Assembly: GCA_050331695.1 (NCBI GenBank)
Contig: JBHJGP010000012.1
Location: 186,001 to 250,000 of the forward strand
DNA: 64,000 nucleotides
Direction of reading: 5' to 3'
Source of the DNA: JBHJGP01 sp050331695
GTDB taxonomy: Bacteria > Pseudomonadota > Alphaproteobacteria > Geminicoccales > Geminicoccaceae
Positions 1-7,675 of this stretch are shown here, piece after piece (the stretch's first letter is position 1; every line of letters begins with the position of its first letter). Under the pieces are notes generated by a model, which made no database searches, was not told where the DNA came from, and was given only the letters and a program-made list of their open reading frames with translations. The position numbers were made by a program, and so were the translations under genes.

Positions 1-350
1 GCGGCCAGAGGCTGATCGGGCTCGGTTTTTCGCTGATCGCGACCCGTGGGACCGCCGCCGCATTGAAGGCGAGCGGGCTCGAGGTGGAGACCGTCAAAAA
101 GGTGTTCGAGGGCCGCCCGCACATCGTCGATCTGCTTACGGATGGAAAGGTGTCGATGGTCATCAACACCACCGAAGGCGGCCAAGCGATCAAGGACAGT
201 TTCTCGTTAAGGCGCGCCGCGCTTACCGCCCAAGTTCCCTATTACACCACCGTTGCCGGTGCCAATGCGGCGGTGCAGGCGATCGAGGCACTCGCCCGTT
301 CGAGCCTTGATGTGACCCCGTTGCAATCATATGCGGCCTCATTACATTAA
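1..350 (+). CDS. carB: Carbamoyl-phosphate synthase large subunit, C-terminal end (partial)
   Basis: Only the last ~115 residues are in the window; the reading frame enters from the left edge (first full codon at base 3). The visible part matches the methylglyoxal-synthase-like allosteric domain at the C-terminus of CarB: a GFSLIATRGTAAAL strand-loop, then HIVDLLTDGKVSMVINTT and a terminal helix after TVAGANAAVQAIEAL. In CarB this domain binds effectors such as UMP and ornithine. The enzyme makes carbamoyl phosphate for pyrimidine and arginine synthesis. It ends in TAA, 68 bases before greA, a common alphaproteobacterial order. Confidence 0.93.
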   Translation, partial: GQRLIGLGFSLIATRGTAAALKASGLEVETVKKVFEGRPHIVDLLTDGKVSMVINTTEGGQAIKDSFSLRRAALTAQVPYYTTVAGANAAVQAIEALARSSLDVTPLQSYAASLH

Positions 351-418
351 ATACCTTGGTTGAACGGTCACTCAATGATCGACATCAAATACGACCACCC
401 TCTTGAGGCATTCCGGCC

Positions 419-895
419 ATGCAGGAAAAGATCCCGATGACGCCGGACGGGTATGCCCGTCTGGAAGATGAGCTCAAACGTCTGAAAAGTGTCGAGCGCC
501 CCGCCGTTATCAAAGCCATCGCGGAGGCGCGCGAACACGGCGATCTCTCGGAGAACGCCGAGTATCATGCCGCGCGTGAACGCCAAGGGTTCATTGAGGG
601 TCGTGTTCTCGAGATCGAACACAAACTTTCGGTCGCCGAGGTCATCGACATTGCCAAACAAAACGGCAGCAAGGTGATGTTTGGGGCCAAAGTCAAACTG
701 GTCGACGAGGAGACCGACAAGGAGACGCTCTACCAGATCGTGGGGCCTGAGGAATCTGAGATCGAAAACGGTCGATTGTCGATCCACTCGCCGGTGGCTC
801 AGGCGCTGATCGGCAAAGAGGCTGGCGATTCCGTGGAAGTGACGACCCCGCGGGGCACCCGCTACTTCGAGATCCTCGACGTCGCTTACGGCTGA
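419..895 (+). CDS. greA: Transcription elongation factor GreA
   Basis: This 158-aa protein is full length for GreA. The N-terminal coiled coil (residues ~8-75) carries the family signature LSENAEYHAARERQ, whose acidic tip (D41, E44 region) reaches into the RNA polymerase secondary channel to stimulate cleavage of backtracked transcripts. The C-terminal FKBP-like domain runs from ~85 and contains the conserved SIHSPVAQALIGKEAGD segment. The ATG at 419 begins the typical MQEKIPMTPDGYARLEDEL opening. It lies directly after carB on the same strand. Confidence 0.97.
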   Translation: MQEKIPMTPDGYARLEDELKRLKSVERPAVIKAIAEAREHGDLSENAEYHAARERQGFIEGRVLEIEHKLSVAEVIDIAKQNGSKVMFGAKVKLVDEETDKETLYQIVGPEESEIENGRLSIHSPVAQALIGKEAGDSVEVTTPRGTRYFEILDVAYG

Positions 896-995
896 AATCC
901 GAGCGTCGGGTCCCAGGTCTGAGACGGCGCTAGCCGAGCCTACGGTCTGGGCGCTTCTTGATGATCGGCCCGGCCACGCCACGCAGGCCCGGGGC

Positions 996-1937
996 GTGGC
1001 CGAGTCTCTCGGCTGGGACCATCAGCTCAAGCCCCTCCACTACCGTCCTGGCGCGGAATGGCTCGCACCTATTTTGGGCGCGAGCCTCTTGCATCTTAAG
1101 GCGTCGGCACGGAATCAATTTCGCGGACCCCTGCCCGACATCGTCATCGCCGCCGGCCGTCGAACCGAAACGGCAGCCCGCTGGATCAAGAACCGGAGCC
1201 GCGGCCGGACGGTGGTCATCTATCTGATGCAGCCGGCTTGGAAACGGGGCATCGATCTCTCGATCGTACCGAGCCATGACCAACCCGCTGCCAGCGATGG
1301 CGTGATGACGACGCTGGGACCACCGCACCGCTTGACCCGGGCCGTGATCTCGAACGCTGCTCGCCAAGTGACACGACAATTGGAGGATAGCAGCCGCCCA
1401 CAAATCGCCGTGCTGGTGGGTGGCAGCAGTAAACGCGCGGTTTTCGATCGCGGCGAAGCGGAGCGCCTCGTTCGCCAGGTGCGCGATCTCGCCGGCCGCT
1501 TGGACGCCGAGCTTCTTGTGACCACCAGCCGGCGCACAGGTGTGGCTCAAAGCGACTATCTGAAGCGAGCTTTGCAGCCCCGGCTCTTTCATGGGTTCGG
1601 CAGCGAGGGCCCCAATCCTTATCCGGGCCTCCTAGGTCTGGCTTCTCGGGTCGTGGTCACCAGCGACAGTGCCTCGATGATGGCCGAGGCTTGTTTCGCC
1701 GGCGTGCCTGTCCATTTGTTCGATGTGAAAGGCACGCCTGCCAAGCTCAAGACCCTGGCGACTGGCTTGGAGGACGGCGGTTGGATCCGCCCCTGGACGG
1801 ATGAGGGGGCCAGCCTACCTCCGCCGCTTGACGTGAAGGAAGATGCGGCCCAGGCCATTCGTCGGCTTTGGACCAACCGGCAAACCCAACCGAACTGGCC
1901 TCATTCGATATCACGGTCTAGAACCTCGCTCGACTGA
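996..1937 (+). CDS. Mitochondrial fission ELM1 family protein
   Basis: From the first standard start (GTG 996) the product is 313 aa and matches the ELM1/PF06258 family, a glycosyltransferase-B-like fold of unknown bacterial function. Visible features include IAVLVGGSSKRAVFD near the middle and a C-terminal VVVTSDSASMMAEACFAGVPV loop like a nucleotide-sugar site. The open frame continues upstream to a TGA at 840, and codons 945-995 encode VWALLDDRPGHATQARG, which looks like the conserved family N-terminus. No ATG, GTG or TTG exists there, so the true start is unresolved. The gene follows greA closely and precedes trxB by 25 bases. Confidence 0.8.
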   Translation: MAESLGWDHQLKPLHYRPGAEWLAPILGASLLHLKASARNQFRGPLPDIVIAAGRRTETAARWIKNRSRGRTVVIYLMQPAWKRGIDLSIVPSHDQPAASDGVMTTLGPPHRLTRAVISNAARQVTRQLEDSSRPQIAVLVGGSSKRAVFDRGEAERLVRQVRDLAGRLDAELLVTTSRRTGVAQSDYLKRALQPRLFHGFGSEGPNPYPGLLGLASRVVVTSDSASMMAEACFAGVPVHLFDVKGTPAKLKTLATGLEDGGWIRPWTDEGASLPPPLDVKEDAAQAIRRLWTNRQTQPNWPHSISRSRTSLD

Positions 1938-1962
1938 CCAAACCGAAGGGGTGCTGCCGGCG

Positions 1963-2934
1963 ATGGCAAAGCGTCACGTTCATCTGGTGATCATCGGCTC
2001 CGGCCCCGCCGGCTACACGGCTGCCGTCTATGCCGCCCGCGCTAATCTGGAGCCTTTGCTGGTTCAAGGCCTGCAGACCGGCGGCCAATTGTCGATCACA
2101 ACCGATGTCGAGAACTATCCGGGTTTTGCAGAAGCGATCCAGGGGCCCTGGCTGATGGAGCAAATGGGCCACCAGGCGCAAAATTGCGGCGCCGAACTGA
2201 TCTCGGACATCGTGACGGCGGTCGACCTTTCGGTCCTGCCCTTCACCATGACGCTCGATGGCGGCGACGAGCTCAGCGCCGATGCCATCATCATCGCGAC
2301 CGGCGCCCAGGCCCGGTGGCTGGGCCTCGAGAGCGAAAAACGATTTTCCGGCTTTGGTGTTTCCGCTTGCGCCACCTGCGACGGCTTTTTCTTCCGCAAC
2401 AAAAAGGTGGCGGTGGTCGGCGGCGGCAACACGGCGACTGAAGAGGCGCTTTATCTCGCCCAGCTTTGCGAGAAGGTCACTCTGGTTCACCGCCGCGACG
2501 CTCTTCGCGCCGAGAAGGTGCTTCAGGATCGGCTTCTGTCCCATCCGAAGATCGAGGTGATGTGGGACAGCGTTCTGGAAGAGGTGGTCGGCACCGAAGC
2601 CCCCCTTTCGGTCACCGGCGTCAAGCTCCGCAACGTCCATAGCGGCGCCATCAGTGATCTCGACGTGGAGGGCGTGTTCATTGCCATCGGCCATGATCCC
2701 GCCACCGGCCTGTTTCGGGACCAGGTGGCGATGGACGATGAAGGCTACATCGTCACGGCTGCCGACAGCACCGCTACGTCCGTGCCGGGTGTGTTCGCCG
2801 CCGGCGACGTGCAGGACAAGATTTACCGCCAGGCGGTGACCGCCGCCGGCACGGGCTGCATGGCCGCTTTGGAAGCGGAGAAATGGCTGGCCGCCCGCGA
2901 AATCGGTGCTTCGGCCCGTCAAGCCGCCGAGTGA
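1963..2934 (+). CDS. trxB: Thioredoxin-disulfide reductase
   Basis: The 323-aa flavoprotein transfers electrons from NADPH through FAD to thioredoxin in the cytoplasm. The FAD-binding GSGPAGYTAA lies near the N-terminus, the redox-active CATC near residue 138, the NADPH-binding GGGNTATEEA with HRRD after it, and the second FAD motif GVFAAGDVQD near residue 285. The ATG at 1963 gives the usual start just before the first beta strand (HVHLVIIGSG). Its stop overlaps the start of the LysR gene, so the two are probably co-translated. Confidence 0.97.
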   Translation: MAKRHVHLVIIGSGPAGYTAAVYAARANLEPLLVQGLQTGGQLSITTDVENYPGFAEAIQGPWLMEQMGHQAQNCGAELISDIVTAVDLSVLPFTMTLDGGDELSADAIIIATGAQARWLGLESEKRFSGFGVSACATCDGFFFRNKKVAVVGGGNTATEEALYLAQLCEKVTLVHRRDALRAEKVLQDRLLSHPKIEVMWDSVLEEVVGTEAPLSVTGVKLRNVHSGAISDLDVEGVFIAIGHDPATGLFRDQVAMDDEGYIVTAADSTATSVPGVFAAGDVQDKIYRQAVTAAGTGCMAALEAEKWLAAREIGASARQAAE

Positions 2935-3842
2935 TCGACCCAGTGCTCGACTGGGACAGACTTCGCATTTTTCACGCCGTCGCCGAGGCCGGAAGCTTCA
3001 CCCGGGCGGCCGAACGCCTGAACATCAGCCAGTCGGCCGTCAGTCGCCAGATGGGGGCGCTCGAGGAGGACTTGGGAACGGTCCTGTTTCATCGCCATGC
3101 CCGCGGCCTGGTTTTGACCGAACAAGGTGAGATCCTGCGTCAGACGGCCCGCGATCTGGCGACCCAGGTTCGTGACGCCGAGAACCGGTTGAGCGAAAGC
3201 CGCGAGGAACCCGCCGGCCATCTGCGCATCAACACAACGGTTGGTTTCGGCGCGATCTGGCTGACGCCGCACTTGTCGGCGTTCGTCGAGCGCCATCCGG
3301 ACATCAGCATCACCCTTTTGGTCCAGGACAGCGAGGCGGATCTGTCGATGCGCGAGGCCGACGTGGCGATCCGTCTACAGCCGCCGACCCAGGCCGACCT
3401 GGTCCAGCGCAAACTGATGACCGTCCACACCCACCTCTATGCCTCGCCCCACTATCTGGAGACCATGGGCGCGCCAAAGGACGTCGCCTCGCTCGATCAG
3501 CATCGGCTGATCGTCTACGGCACAGAGACGGCTCCGCCGGCACCGAGCCTGAACTGGCCGGTTCACGCGGGCCAAGGAGAGGACGTGGCGCCACGCAAGG
3601 CCCATTTCACGGTCAACAATGTGATCGCCATGATGACGGCGGTAGAGGCGGGCTTGGGCATCGCCACCTTGCCCGACTATCTCACCCACCGCTCCAACAA
3701 GCTCGTGCGCGTGCTTTCGGATGTTGAAGGGCCATCATTCATGGCTTTCTTCGTCTATCCCGAAGAGCTCAGAAACTCCAAAAGACTGGCGGTTTTCCGC
3801 GAATTTTTGTTGGAGAAGGTTGAGGAAGAAGGCAGCTGGTGA
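2931..3842 (+). CDS. LysR-family transcriptional regulator
   Basis: The product is about 303 aa, with an N-terminal winged helix-turn-helix (LRIFHAVAEAGSFTRAAERL, then ISQSAVSRQM) and a periplasmic-binding-protein-like effector domain from ~90 to the end. GTG 2931 overlaps the trxB stop (GTGA); a second GTG at 2943 is also possible. The coupling to trxB suggests a role in thiol redox control or co-expression only. Its target and effector cannot be read from the sequence. The gene after it is a non-coding stretch with an RNA candidate. Confidence 0.92.
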   Translation: MIDPVLDWDRLRIFHAVAEAGSFTRAAERLNISQSAVSRQMGALEEDLGTVLFHRHARGLVLTEQGEILRQTARDLATQVRDAENRLSESREEPAGHLRINTTVGFGAIWLTPHLSAFVERHPDISITLLVQDSEADLSMREADVAIRLQPPTQADLVQRKLMTVHTHLYASPHYLETMGAPKDVASLDQHRLIVYGTETAPPAPSLNWPVHAGQGEDVAPRKAHFTVNNVIAMMTAVEAGLGIATLPDYLTHRSNKLVRVLSDVEGPSFMAFFVYPEELRNSKRLAVFREFLLEKVEEEGSW

Positions 3843-3922
3843 GCTGAAGGGCAGCATATCTGGGGCGTCAGCCATGCAAAAAAGCGCTGGCTGACCGCAA
3901 GCCGATACCCTATATGTTGCAT

Positions 3923-4078
3923 TGCAGCAACGGGCGTTGCTCTGGGACCGTTCTGCGAGGCGGCTTAGGCCGGCTCATCTGGATGTTTCATCCGGAGAGA
4001 AGGCTCTGCCTTCTTTACCCAGACGTTTAGCCTCCCTGATCAAGCTTGCCGGGTCTTTACGGGCCCGGCACTTTTTTT
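3923..4078 (+). ncRNA. Candidate structured small RNA
   Basis: This intergenic stretch folds on paper into an ordered set of helices: 5' hairpin GCAAC/GTTGC (3927-3940), closing stem TCTGGG (3941-3946) with CCCAGA (4018-4023), and inside it three hairpins at 3957-3976 (CGGC-TTAG-GCCG core), 3979-3995 (CTGGATG/CATCCGG) and 3998-4014 (AGAAGGC/GCCTTCT). An unpaired CCTCCC (4031-4036) resembles an anti-Shine-Dalgarno sequence. The RNA ends in a strong terminator. TATATG at 3911-3916 could be the -10 box, with a weak CTGACC upstream. I do not recognise the family; 6S RNA and a CCUCC-type sRNA are possibilities. Confidence 0.6.
4047..4078 (+). terminator. Rho-independent terminator of the RNA candidate
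   Basis: TGCCGGG (4047-4053) pairs with CCCGGCA (4064-4070) and is followed by seven T residues (4072-4078). It is the expected 3' end for a plus-strand transcript that starts after lysR, or for lysR itself. Confidence 0.85.
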
Positions 4079-4157
4079 CGTGAATACGCACAGGCCGAGT
4101 TGAGGTCAAGGGCAATCCGCCCGATCTGTCGTCAAGTCAAGTGTTGACTTTCAGTTG

Positions 4158-4172
4158 TACTGCGCCGCAGTA
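4158..4172. repeat. 15-bp perfect palindrome
   Basis: TACTGCG and CGCAGTA flank a single C. It lies between the RNA terminator and the convergent 3' end of msrP. It could be an operator or part of a bidirectional structure; no T-run follows on either strand, so it is not a classical terminator. Confidence 0.5.
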
Positions 4173-4197
4173 AAGCTCTACTGGCCGAGCTCAAATA

Positions 4198-4214
4198 TTG
4201 CTGCAGCGCAGCAA
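4198..4214. repeat. 17-bp inverted repeat
   Basis: TTGCTGC and GCAGCAA flank AGC. It resembles the GTTGC/GCAAC repeat at 3916-3931 near the RNA candidate's promoter (shared TTGC...GCAA arms), which hints at a common binding protein, but this is inference. The stretch 4079-4249 holds no gene that I can see. Confidence 0.45.
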
Positions 4215-4249
4215 ACTAAACATTTGTTCGGAAAAGCCTGCAGCGACGG

Positions 4250-5221
4250 CTACATGAAGAGACGCTCGCCTTCGAGTCCTTTATAAAGATCGCCGATCAA
4301 CTCTGCGTAGCCGTTGTATAAAAGCGTTGGCCGTTTGTCGCGGGTGCCCAGCGGGGTTTCCATTGCCTGGCTCCATCGCGGATGCGACACCTCGGGATTG
4401 ACGTTGGCCCAGAAACCGTATTCGCGGGACTGGACTTCCTCCCAAAAGCTCACCGGGCGTTCTTCCGTGAAGCTGAACCGCACCACCGACTTGATCGATT
4501 TAAAGCCGTACTTCCAGGGCGTGATCAGCCGTATGGGAGCACCGTTCTGCTTCGGCATCGGTTTGCCGTAGATGCCTGTGCCGATGAAGGCCAGGTCGTG
4601 CGTCGCCTCTTCGCTCGTCAGACCTTCGACATAGGGCCAGGGATACCAGAACTCCCGCTGACCCGGCGCCATGTCTTTATCGAGAAAGGTCTCCATCCGC
4701 ACATATTTGGCGCCGGAAAGTGGCTTGGCGAAGGCGACCAAATCGGCCATCGGAAAGCCGACCCAGGGCACGGTCATCGCCCAAGCCTCCACGCAGCGGA
4801 AACGATAGACCCGCTCCTCCAGCGACATCTTGCGGATCAGCTCTTCCGCATCGATCCGGATTTCCTCCTCAACGAGACCATCGAGGACCACTTCCCAGGG
4901 TCGAAGCTCCAGCCGCTGGGCCGCCTCCGAAATCCGTTTGTGCGAACCAAACTCGTAAAAATTGTTATAGGTCGTCGCGAGATCTTCACCAGTGATCGGC
5001 CGGTCGACCGTATAGGCCGGGTTGCGCTCCGGCGGATAAAGCTCCGCTGCGATCAGTGGCTCGCCGGCGGCACTGGCCTCGAATGGCAAAAGTGACGCCG
5101 ATGCCAGGGCTCCGGCACCGAAGCCGGCCTGGGCCAAAAACCGCCGCCGATTGACATAGACATGTTCGGGCGTCGCTAGGTTTTCCGGCATCCACCAGTC
5201 CGGACGTCGGATCACGGGCAT
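4250..5221 (-). CDS. msrP: Protein-methionine-sulfoxide reductase catalytic subunit MsrP (YedY)
   Basis: The 323-aa periplasmic molybdoenzyme repairs oxidised methionines. A twin-arginine signal (NRRRFLAQAGFG, residues 24-35) is followed by a hydrophobic stretch ending near ASA. The oxidoreductase molybdopterin domain has the molybdenum ligand in FRCVEAWAMTVPW (Cys143) and NNFYEFG near residue 86. AGGAG lies 8 bases before ATG 5221. The usual membrane partner msrQ (YedZ) is not adjacent and not in the window, so electrons come from a distant msrQ or another donor. The gene stands alone, flanked by non-coding stretches with putative small RNAs. Confidence 0.95.
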   Translation of the reverse strand: MPVIRRPDWWMPENLATPEHVYVNRRRFLAQAGFGAGALASASLLPFEASAAGEPLIAAELYPPERNPAYTVDRPITGEDLATTYNNFYEFGSHKRISEAAQRLELRPWEVVLDGLVEEEIRIDAEELIRKMSLEERVYRFRCVEAWAMTVPWVGFPMADLVAFAKPLSGAKYVRMETFLDKDMAPGQREFWYPWPYVEGLTSEEATHDLAFIGTGIYGKPMPKQNGAPIRLITPWKYGFKSIKSVVRFSFTEERPVSFWEEVQSREYGFWANVNPEVSHPRWSQAMETPLGTRDKRPTLLYNGYAELIGDLYKGLEGERLFM

Positions 5222-5249
5222 GGGAAATCTCCTTACTTGTCAGGCCGAC

Positions 5250-5269
5250 ATATGGCGCCGAGGCCATAT
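5250..5269. promoter_or_regulatory. Inverted repeat in the msrP promoter region
   Basis: ATATGGC and GCCATAT flank a 6-base spacer, 29-48 bases upstream of the msrP start. On the minus strand it overlaps TAATAT (5271-5266), a plausible -10 box, so a protein bound here could block msrP transcription. No regulator can be named from the sequence. Confidence 0.45.
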
Positions 5270-5289
5270 TAGATCAAACAAAGTGGCAA

Positions 5290-5476
5290 TCACGATGGTG
5301 CAGGCAACCTGTGATCCATCGCACAGACGGGGCACCGGCCGCAGGTCACAGTACACGCGTTGTCGGCGACGGGTGGACCTTCACACAAGCCAAATCCGTC
5401 GATCCCACCCGGCAACACTGTCATCGGACCTCCCTTCCCCCGCTAGGCCAGGCTTTCGCGAGCCTGGCATTTTTTT
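5290..5476 (+). ncRNA. Possible plus-strand small RNA divergent from msrP
   Basis: A strong plus-strand terminator (5447-5476) has no plus-strand gene in front of it: msrP starts at 5221 on the minus strand and the EamA gene ends at 5475 on the minus strand. The simplest reading is a short transcript that begins somewhere after ~5270. CCTCCC followed by TTCCCCC (5429-5441) lies just before the terminator, as in the candidate at 3923-4078. I found no clear promoter, so the 5' end is a guess. Confidence 0.35.
5447..5476 (+). terminator. Orphan Rho-independent terminator
   Basis: GCCAGGC (5447-5453) pairs with GCCTGGC (5462-5468), with a TTTCGCGA loop, followed by a run of T residues (5470-5476). 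On the minus strand no T-run follows the hairpin, so it acts on plus-strand transcripts. Confidence 0.8.
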
Positions 5477-6395
5477 ATCTGGGAAGCGACAAAACCCGCT
5501 CTCGATGCCAGGTGTAGAGACCGCTGCCGACCACCAGCGCGGCGCCGGCAATCGTCAGGCTGTCGGGAAAATGGCCGAAGATCAAAAGGCCCCAGAGCGC
5601 CGCCCAGATGAGAAGCGTGTAGCTGAACGGTTGCAGGCCGGCAGCGGGCGCAGTTCGAAGCGCGGTCAAGAGACAAGCATGGCCGCCGGCACCCAGGAGC
5701 GAAATCAGGCCGAACAGGAGCCAATGAGAGAGTGACTGGGGCGTGATCCAGACCCACGGCATCAACAGGCCCGGCAGGATCGAACCCGCCACCGCCAGAT
5801 AGACGAAGGCCGTATCGGCGCCATCGGTCCGCGATACCAGGCGGGTCATCACCTGGTAACCGGCCCAAAGCGCGGCGCCGGCGAGCGGTATCAACGCCGC
5901 CAGCTGGAACACGCCGAAGCCGGGGCGGATGATGATCAGGACGCCGACGAAGCCGACCAACACGGCGAACCAGCGCCTGAGACCGACCGGCTCACCCAAA
6001 ATGGGCCAGGCGAGCGCGGTGACGACCAGGGGTGAGACGGCCAGAAGGGCGTGGGTGTCGGCCAGCGGCAGATAGCGAACGGCCCACATAAACATGGCCA
6101 TTTCCACGAGCAATGCCGTCACCCTCACGGTCTGTAGGACCGGTCGCCGGCTTTCAAACAGCGTGCCGACCAGGCGCGGCCCGCGAATAGTGAGCAGAAG
6201 ACCCAACAGGACCAGGTGCCGGATCCACAGGAGCTGGAAGACCGAATAGGTCTGAACCAGGATCTTCGACGCCGCGTCCATCGATGCCAACAGCGCCATG
6301 GCCAGAACCATCCAGGCGATCCCCCGGCCAACGGCGTTGCCGCCGGCGTCTGGCAGGGACGGCAGCGGGCCAGACCCGGCGGCGGGCTGGCTCAC
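5475..6395 (-). CDS. EamA-family (DMT superfamily) transporter
   Basis: This 306-aa inner-membrane protein has about ten hydrophobic helices arranged as two EamA repeats. The first starts at GIAWMVLAMALLASMDAASK (~24-43); the second near LIPLAGAALWAGYQVMTRL (~170). The family exports or imports small metabolites; the substrate cannot be inferred. The GTG start at 6395 overlaps the stop of the M16 peptidase gene by four bases (GTGA), so it is the last gene of the thrC-M16 group. Confidence 0.9.
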   Translation of the reverse strand: MSQPAAGSGPLPSLPDAGGNAVGRGIAWMVLAMALLASMDAASKILVQTYSVFQLLWIRHLVLLGLLLTIRGPRLVGTLFESRRPVLQTVRVTALLVEMAMFMWAVRYLPLADTHALLAVSPLVVTALAWPILGEPVGLRRWFAVLVGFVGVLIIIRPGFGVFQLAALIPLAGAALWAGYQVMTRLVSRTDGADTAFVYLAVAGSILPGLLMPWVWITPQSLSHWLLFGLISLLGAGGHACLLTALRTAPAAGLQPFSYTLLIWAALWGLLIFGHFPDSLTIAGAALVVGSGLYTWHRERVLSLPR

Positions 6396-7675
6396 AGGCG
6401 AAGCGCCTCACGAATGATCTCCAGATCGGGAACCTGCCGGGCCGGACCGATCGCCGCCATGGTTGGCCGTGCCCCCTCGATCAACCGCCGGCCGACCTTG
6501 CGGATCGCCGCGCCGTCGACCTGATCGATCTTCAGCAGCATCTCATCCATCGGGATCTGCCGGCCAAACATGAGCTCGTGGCGGGCCAGATCCTCGCAGA
6601 CGGCGGAGCAGCTCTCCAAGGACATCAACAGACCGGCTTTGAGCTGCGCCCGAGCCCTCGCCAATTCGGCGTCGTCGGCATTGGCGACCACATCCAGCAG
6701 CTGATCAGCCATCACCGCCACAACGTCGTCGACCTCCCGCTCGCCGGTTCCGGCATACATGCCGAACAGGCCGCCATCGCGGTAGCTGGCGGAGAAGGAA
6801 AAAACGGAGTAAGCGAGCCCGCGCTTTTCGCGGATCTCCTGAAACAGCCGGGAGGACATGCCGCCGCCCAGCGCCGTCGTCAGCACCTGGAGGGCGTAGT
6901 AATCGGGATCGTCTAGCTGCACCCCCTCCAGACCGACGATCAGATGCACCTGTTCGAGATCCCGGTCACGAACATCGGCGCCGCCCTGATACCGGCAGGG
7001 TTCATAGCCATTGGGGCCTACCGGTCGAAGATCGTCGAAATGGTCGTCCACCAGGTCGACCAGCCGATCGTGGTCGAGCTTGCCGGAAGCGGCCACCACC
7101 ATGGTCTCGGGCCCGTAATGGCTGCCCATATAGTCGGTGAGCGCAGCGCGCGGCATCGATTTGATGATCGTTTCGGCGCCGAGGATAGATCGGCCGAGGG
7201 GATGATCCGGGAAGGCGCAGGCCTGAAACTGATCGAACACCCACTCGTCCGGTGTATCCTCGAGCTGGGAGATTTCCTGCAGGATCACCGTCCGCTCACG
7301 CTCCAGTTCTTCCTCGTCGATAGTCGAATGCTGGAGAATGTCGCTCAAAAGATCGACCGCGAGCGGCAGGTCGTCGGCCAGGATCCGAGCGTAATAGGCG
7401 GTTTGCTCGCGCGATGTGTAGGCGTTGAGCTGGCCGCCGACATCCTCGATTTCCGACGCGATCGCCTGGGCGTTACGGCGGTTGGTGCCCTTGAAGGCCA
7501 TATGCTCGAGGAAATGAGCGACACCGTTTCGCTCGGCCGGCTCATGGCGAGCGCCCACATCCAACCAGACGCCGATGCTGGCCGTACCTAGATGCGGCAT
7601 CGGTCGGGAGAGCACGGTGAGCCCGTCGGACCGGACCGTGCGGCGAATATCCGAGCTCGAACCGTCTGCCGTCAC
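6392..7675 (-). CDS. M16-family zinc peptidase (processing-peptidase-like)
   Basis: The 427-aa protein carries the inverted zinc motif HFLEH (His54, Glu57, His58) with the downstream glutamate in ILQEIS (~134). The C-terminal half has the second, inactive M16 fold with the substrate-gripping GGGMSSRLFQEIREKRGLAYSV segment. It resembles alphaproteobacterial relatives of the mitochondrial processing peptidase beta subunit. Its ATG overlaps the thrC stop by four bases, a conserved thrC-M16 pairing. Proteolytic activity is expected; substrates are unknown. Confidence 0.95.
   Translation of the reverse strand: MTADGSSSDIRRTVRSDGLTVLSRPMPHLGTASIGVWLDVGARHEPAERNGVAHFLEHMAFKGTNRRNAQAIASEIEDVGGQLNAYTSREQTAYYARILADDLPLAVDLLSDILQHSTIDEEELERERTVILQEISQLEDTPDEWVFDQFQACAFPDHPLGRSILGAETIIKSMPRAALTDYMGSHYGPETMVVAASGKLDHDRLVDLVDDHFDDLRPVGPNGYEPCRYQGGADVRDRDLEQVHLIVGLEGVQLDDPDYYALQVLTTALGGGMSSRLFQEIREKRGLAYSVFSFSASYRDGGLFGMYAGTGEREVDDVVAVMADQLLDVVANADDAELARARAQLKAGLLMSLESCSAVCEDLARHELMFGRQIPMDEMLLKIDQVDGAAIRKVGRRLIEGARPTMAAIGPARQVPDLEIIREALRL

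Noticed and set aside
1918..2922. A 334-codon minus-strand frame opposite trxB
   Set aside because: It mirrors trxB codon by codon and has no recognisable domain.
3923..4078. Identification of the RNA candidate as 6S, tmRNA or SRP RNA
   Set aside because: The cloverleaf-like layout lacks the long bubbled rod of 6S, any tRNA-like domain of tmRNA and the SRP tetraloop stem; I kept it as unassigned.
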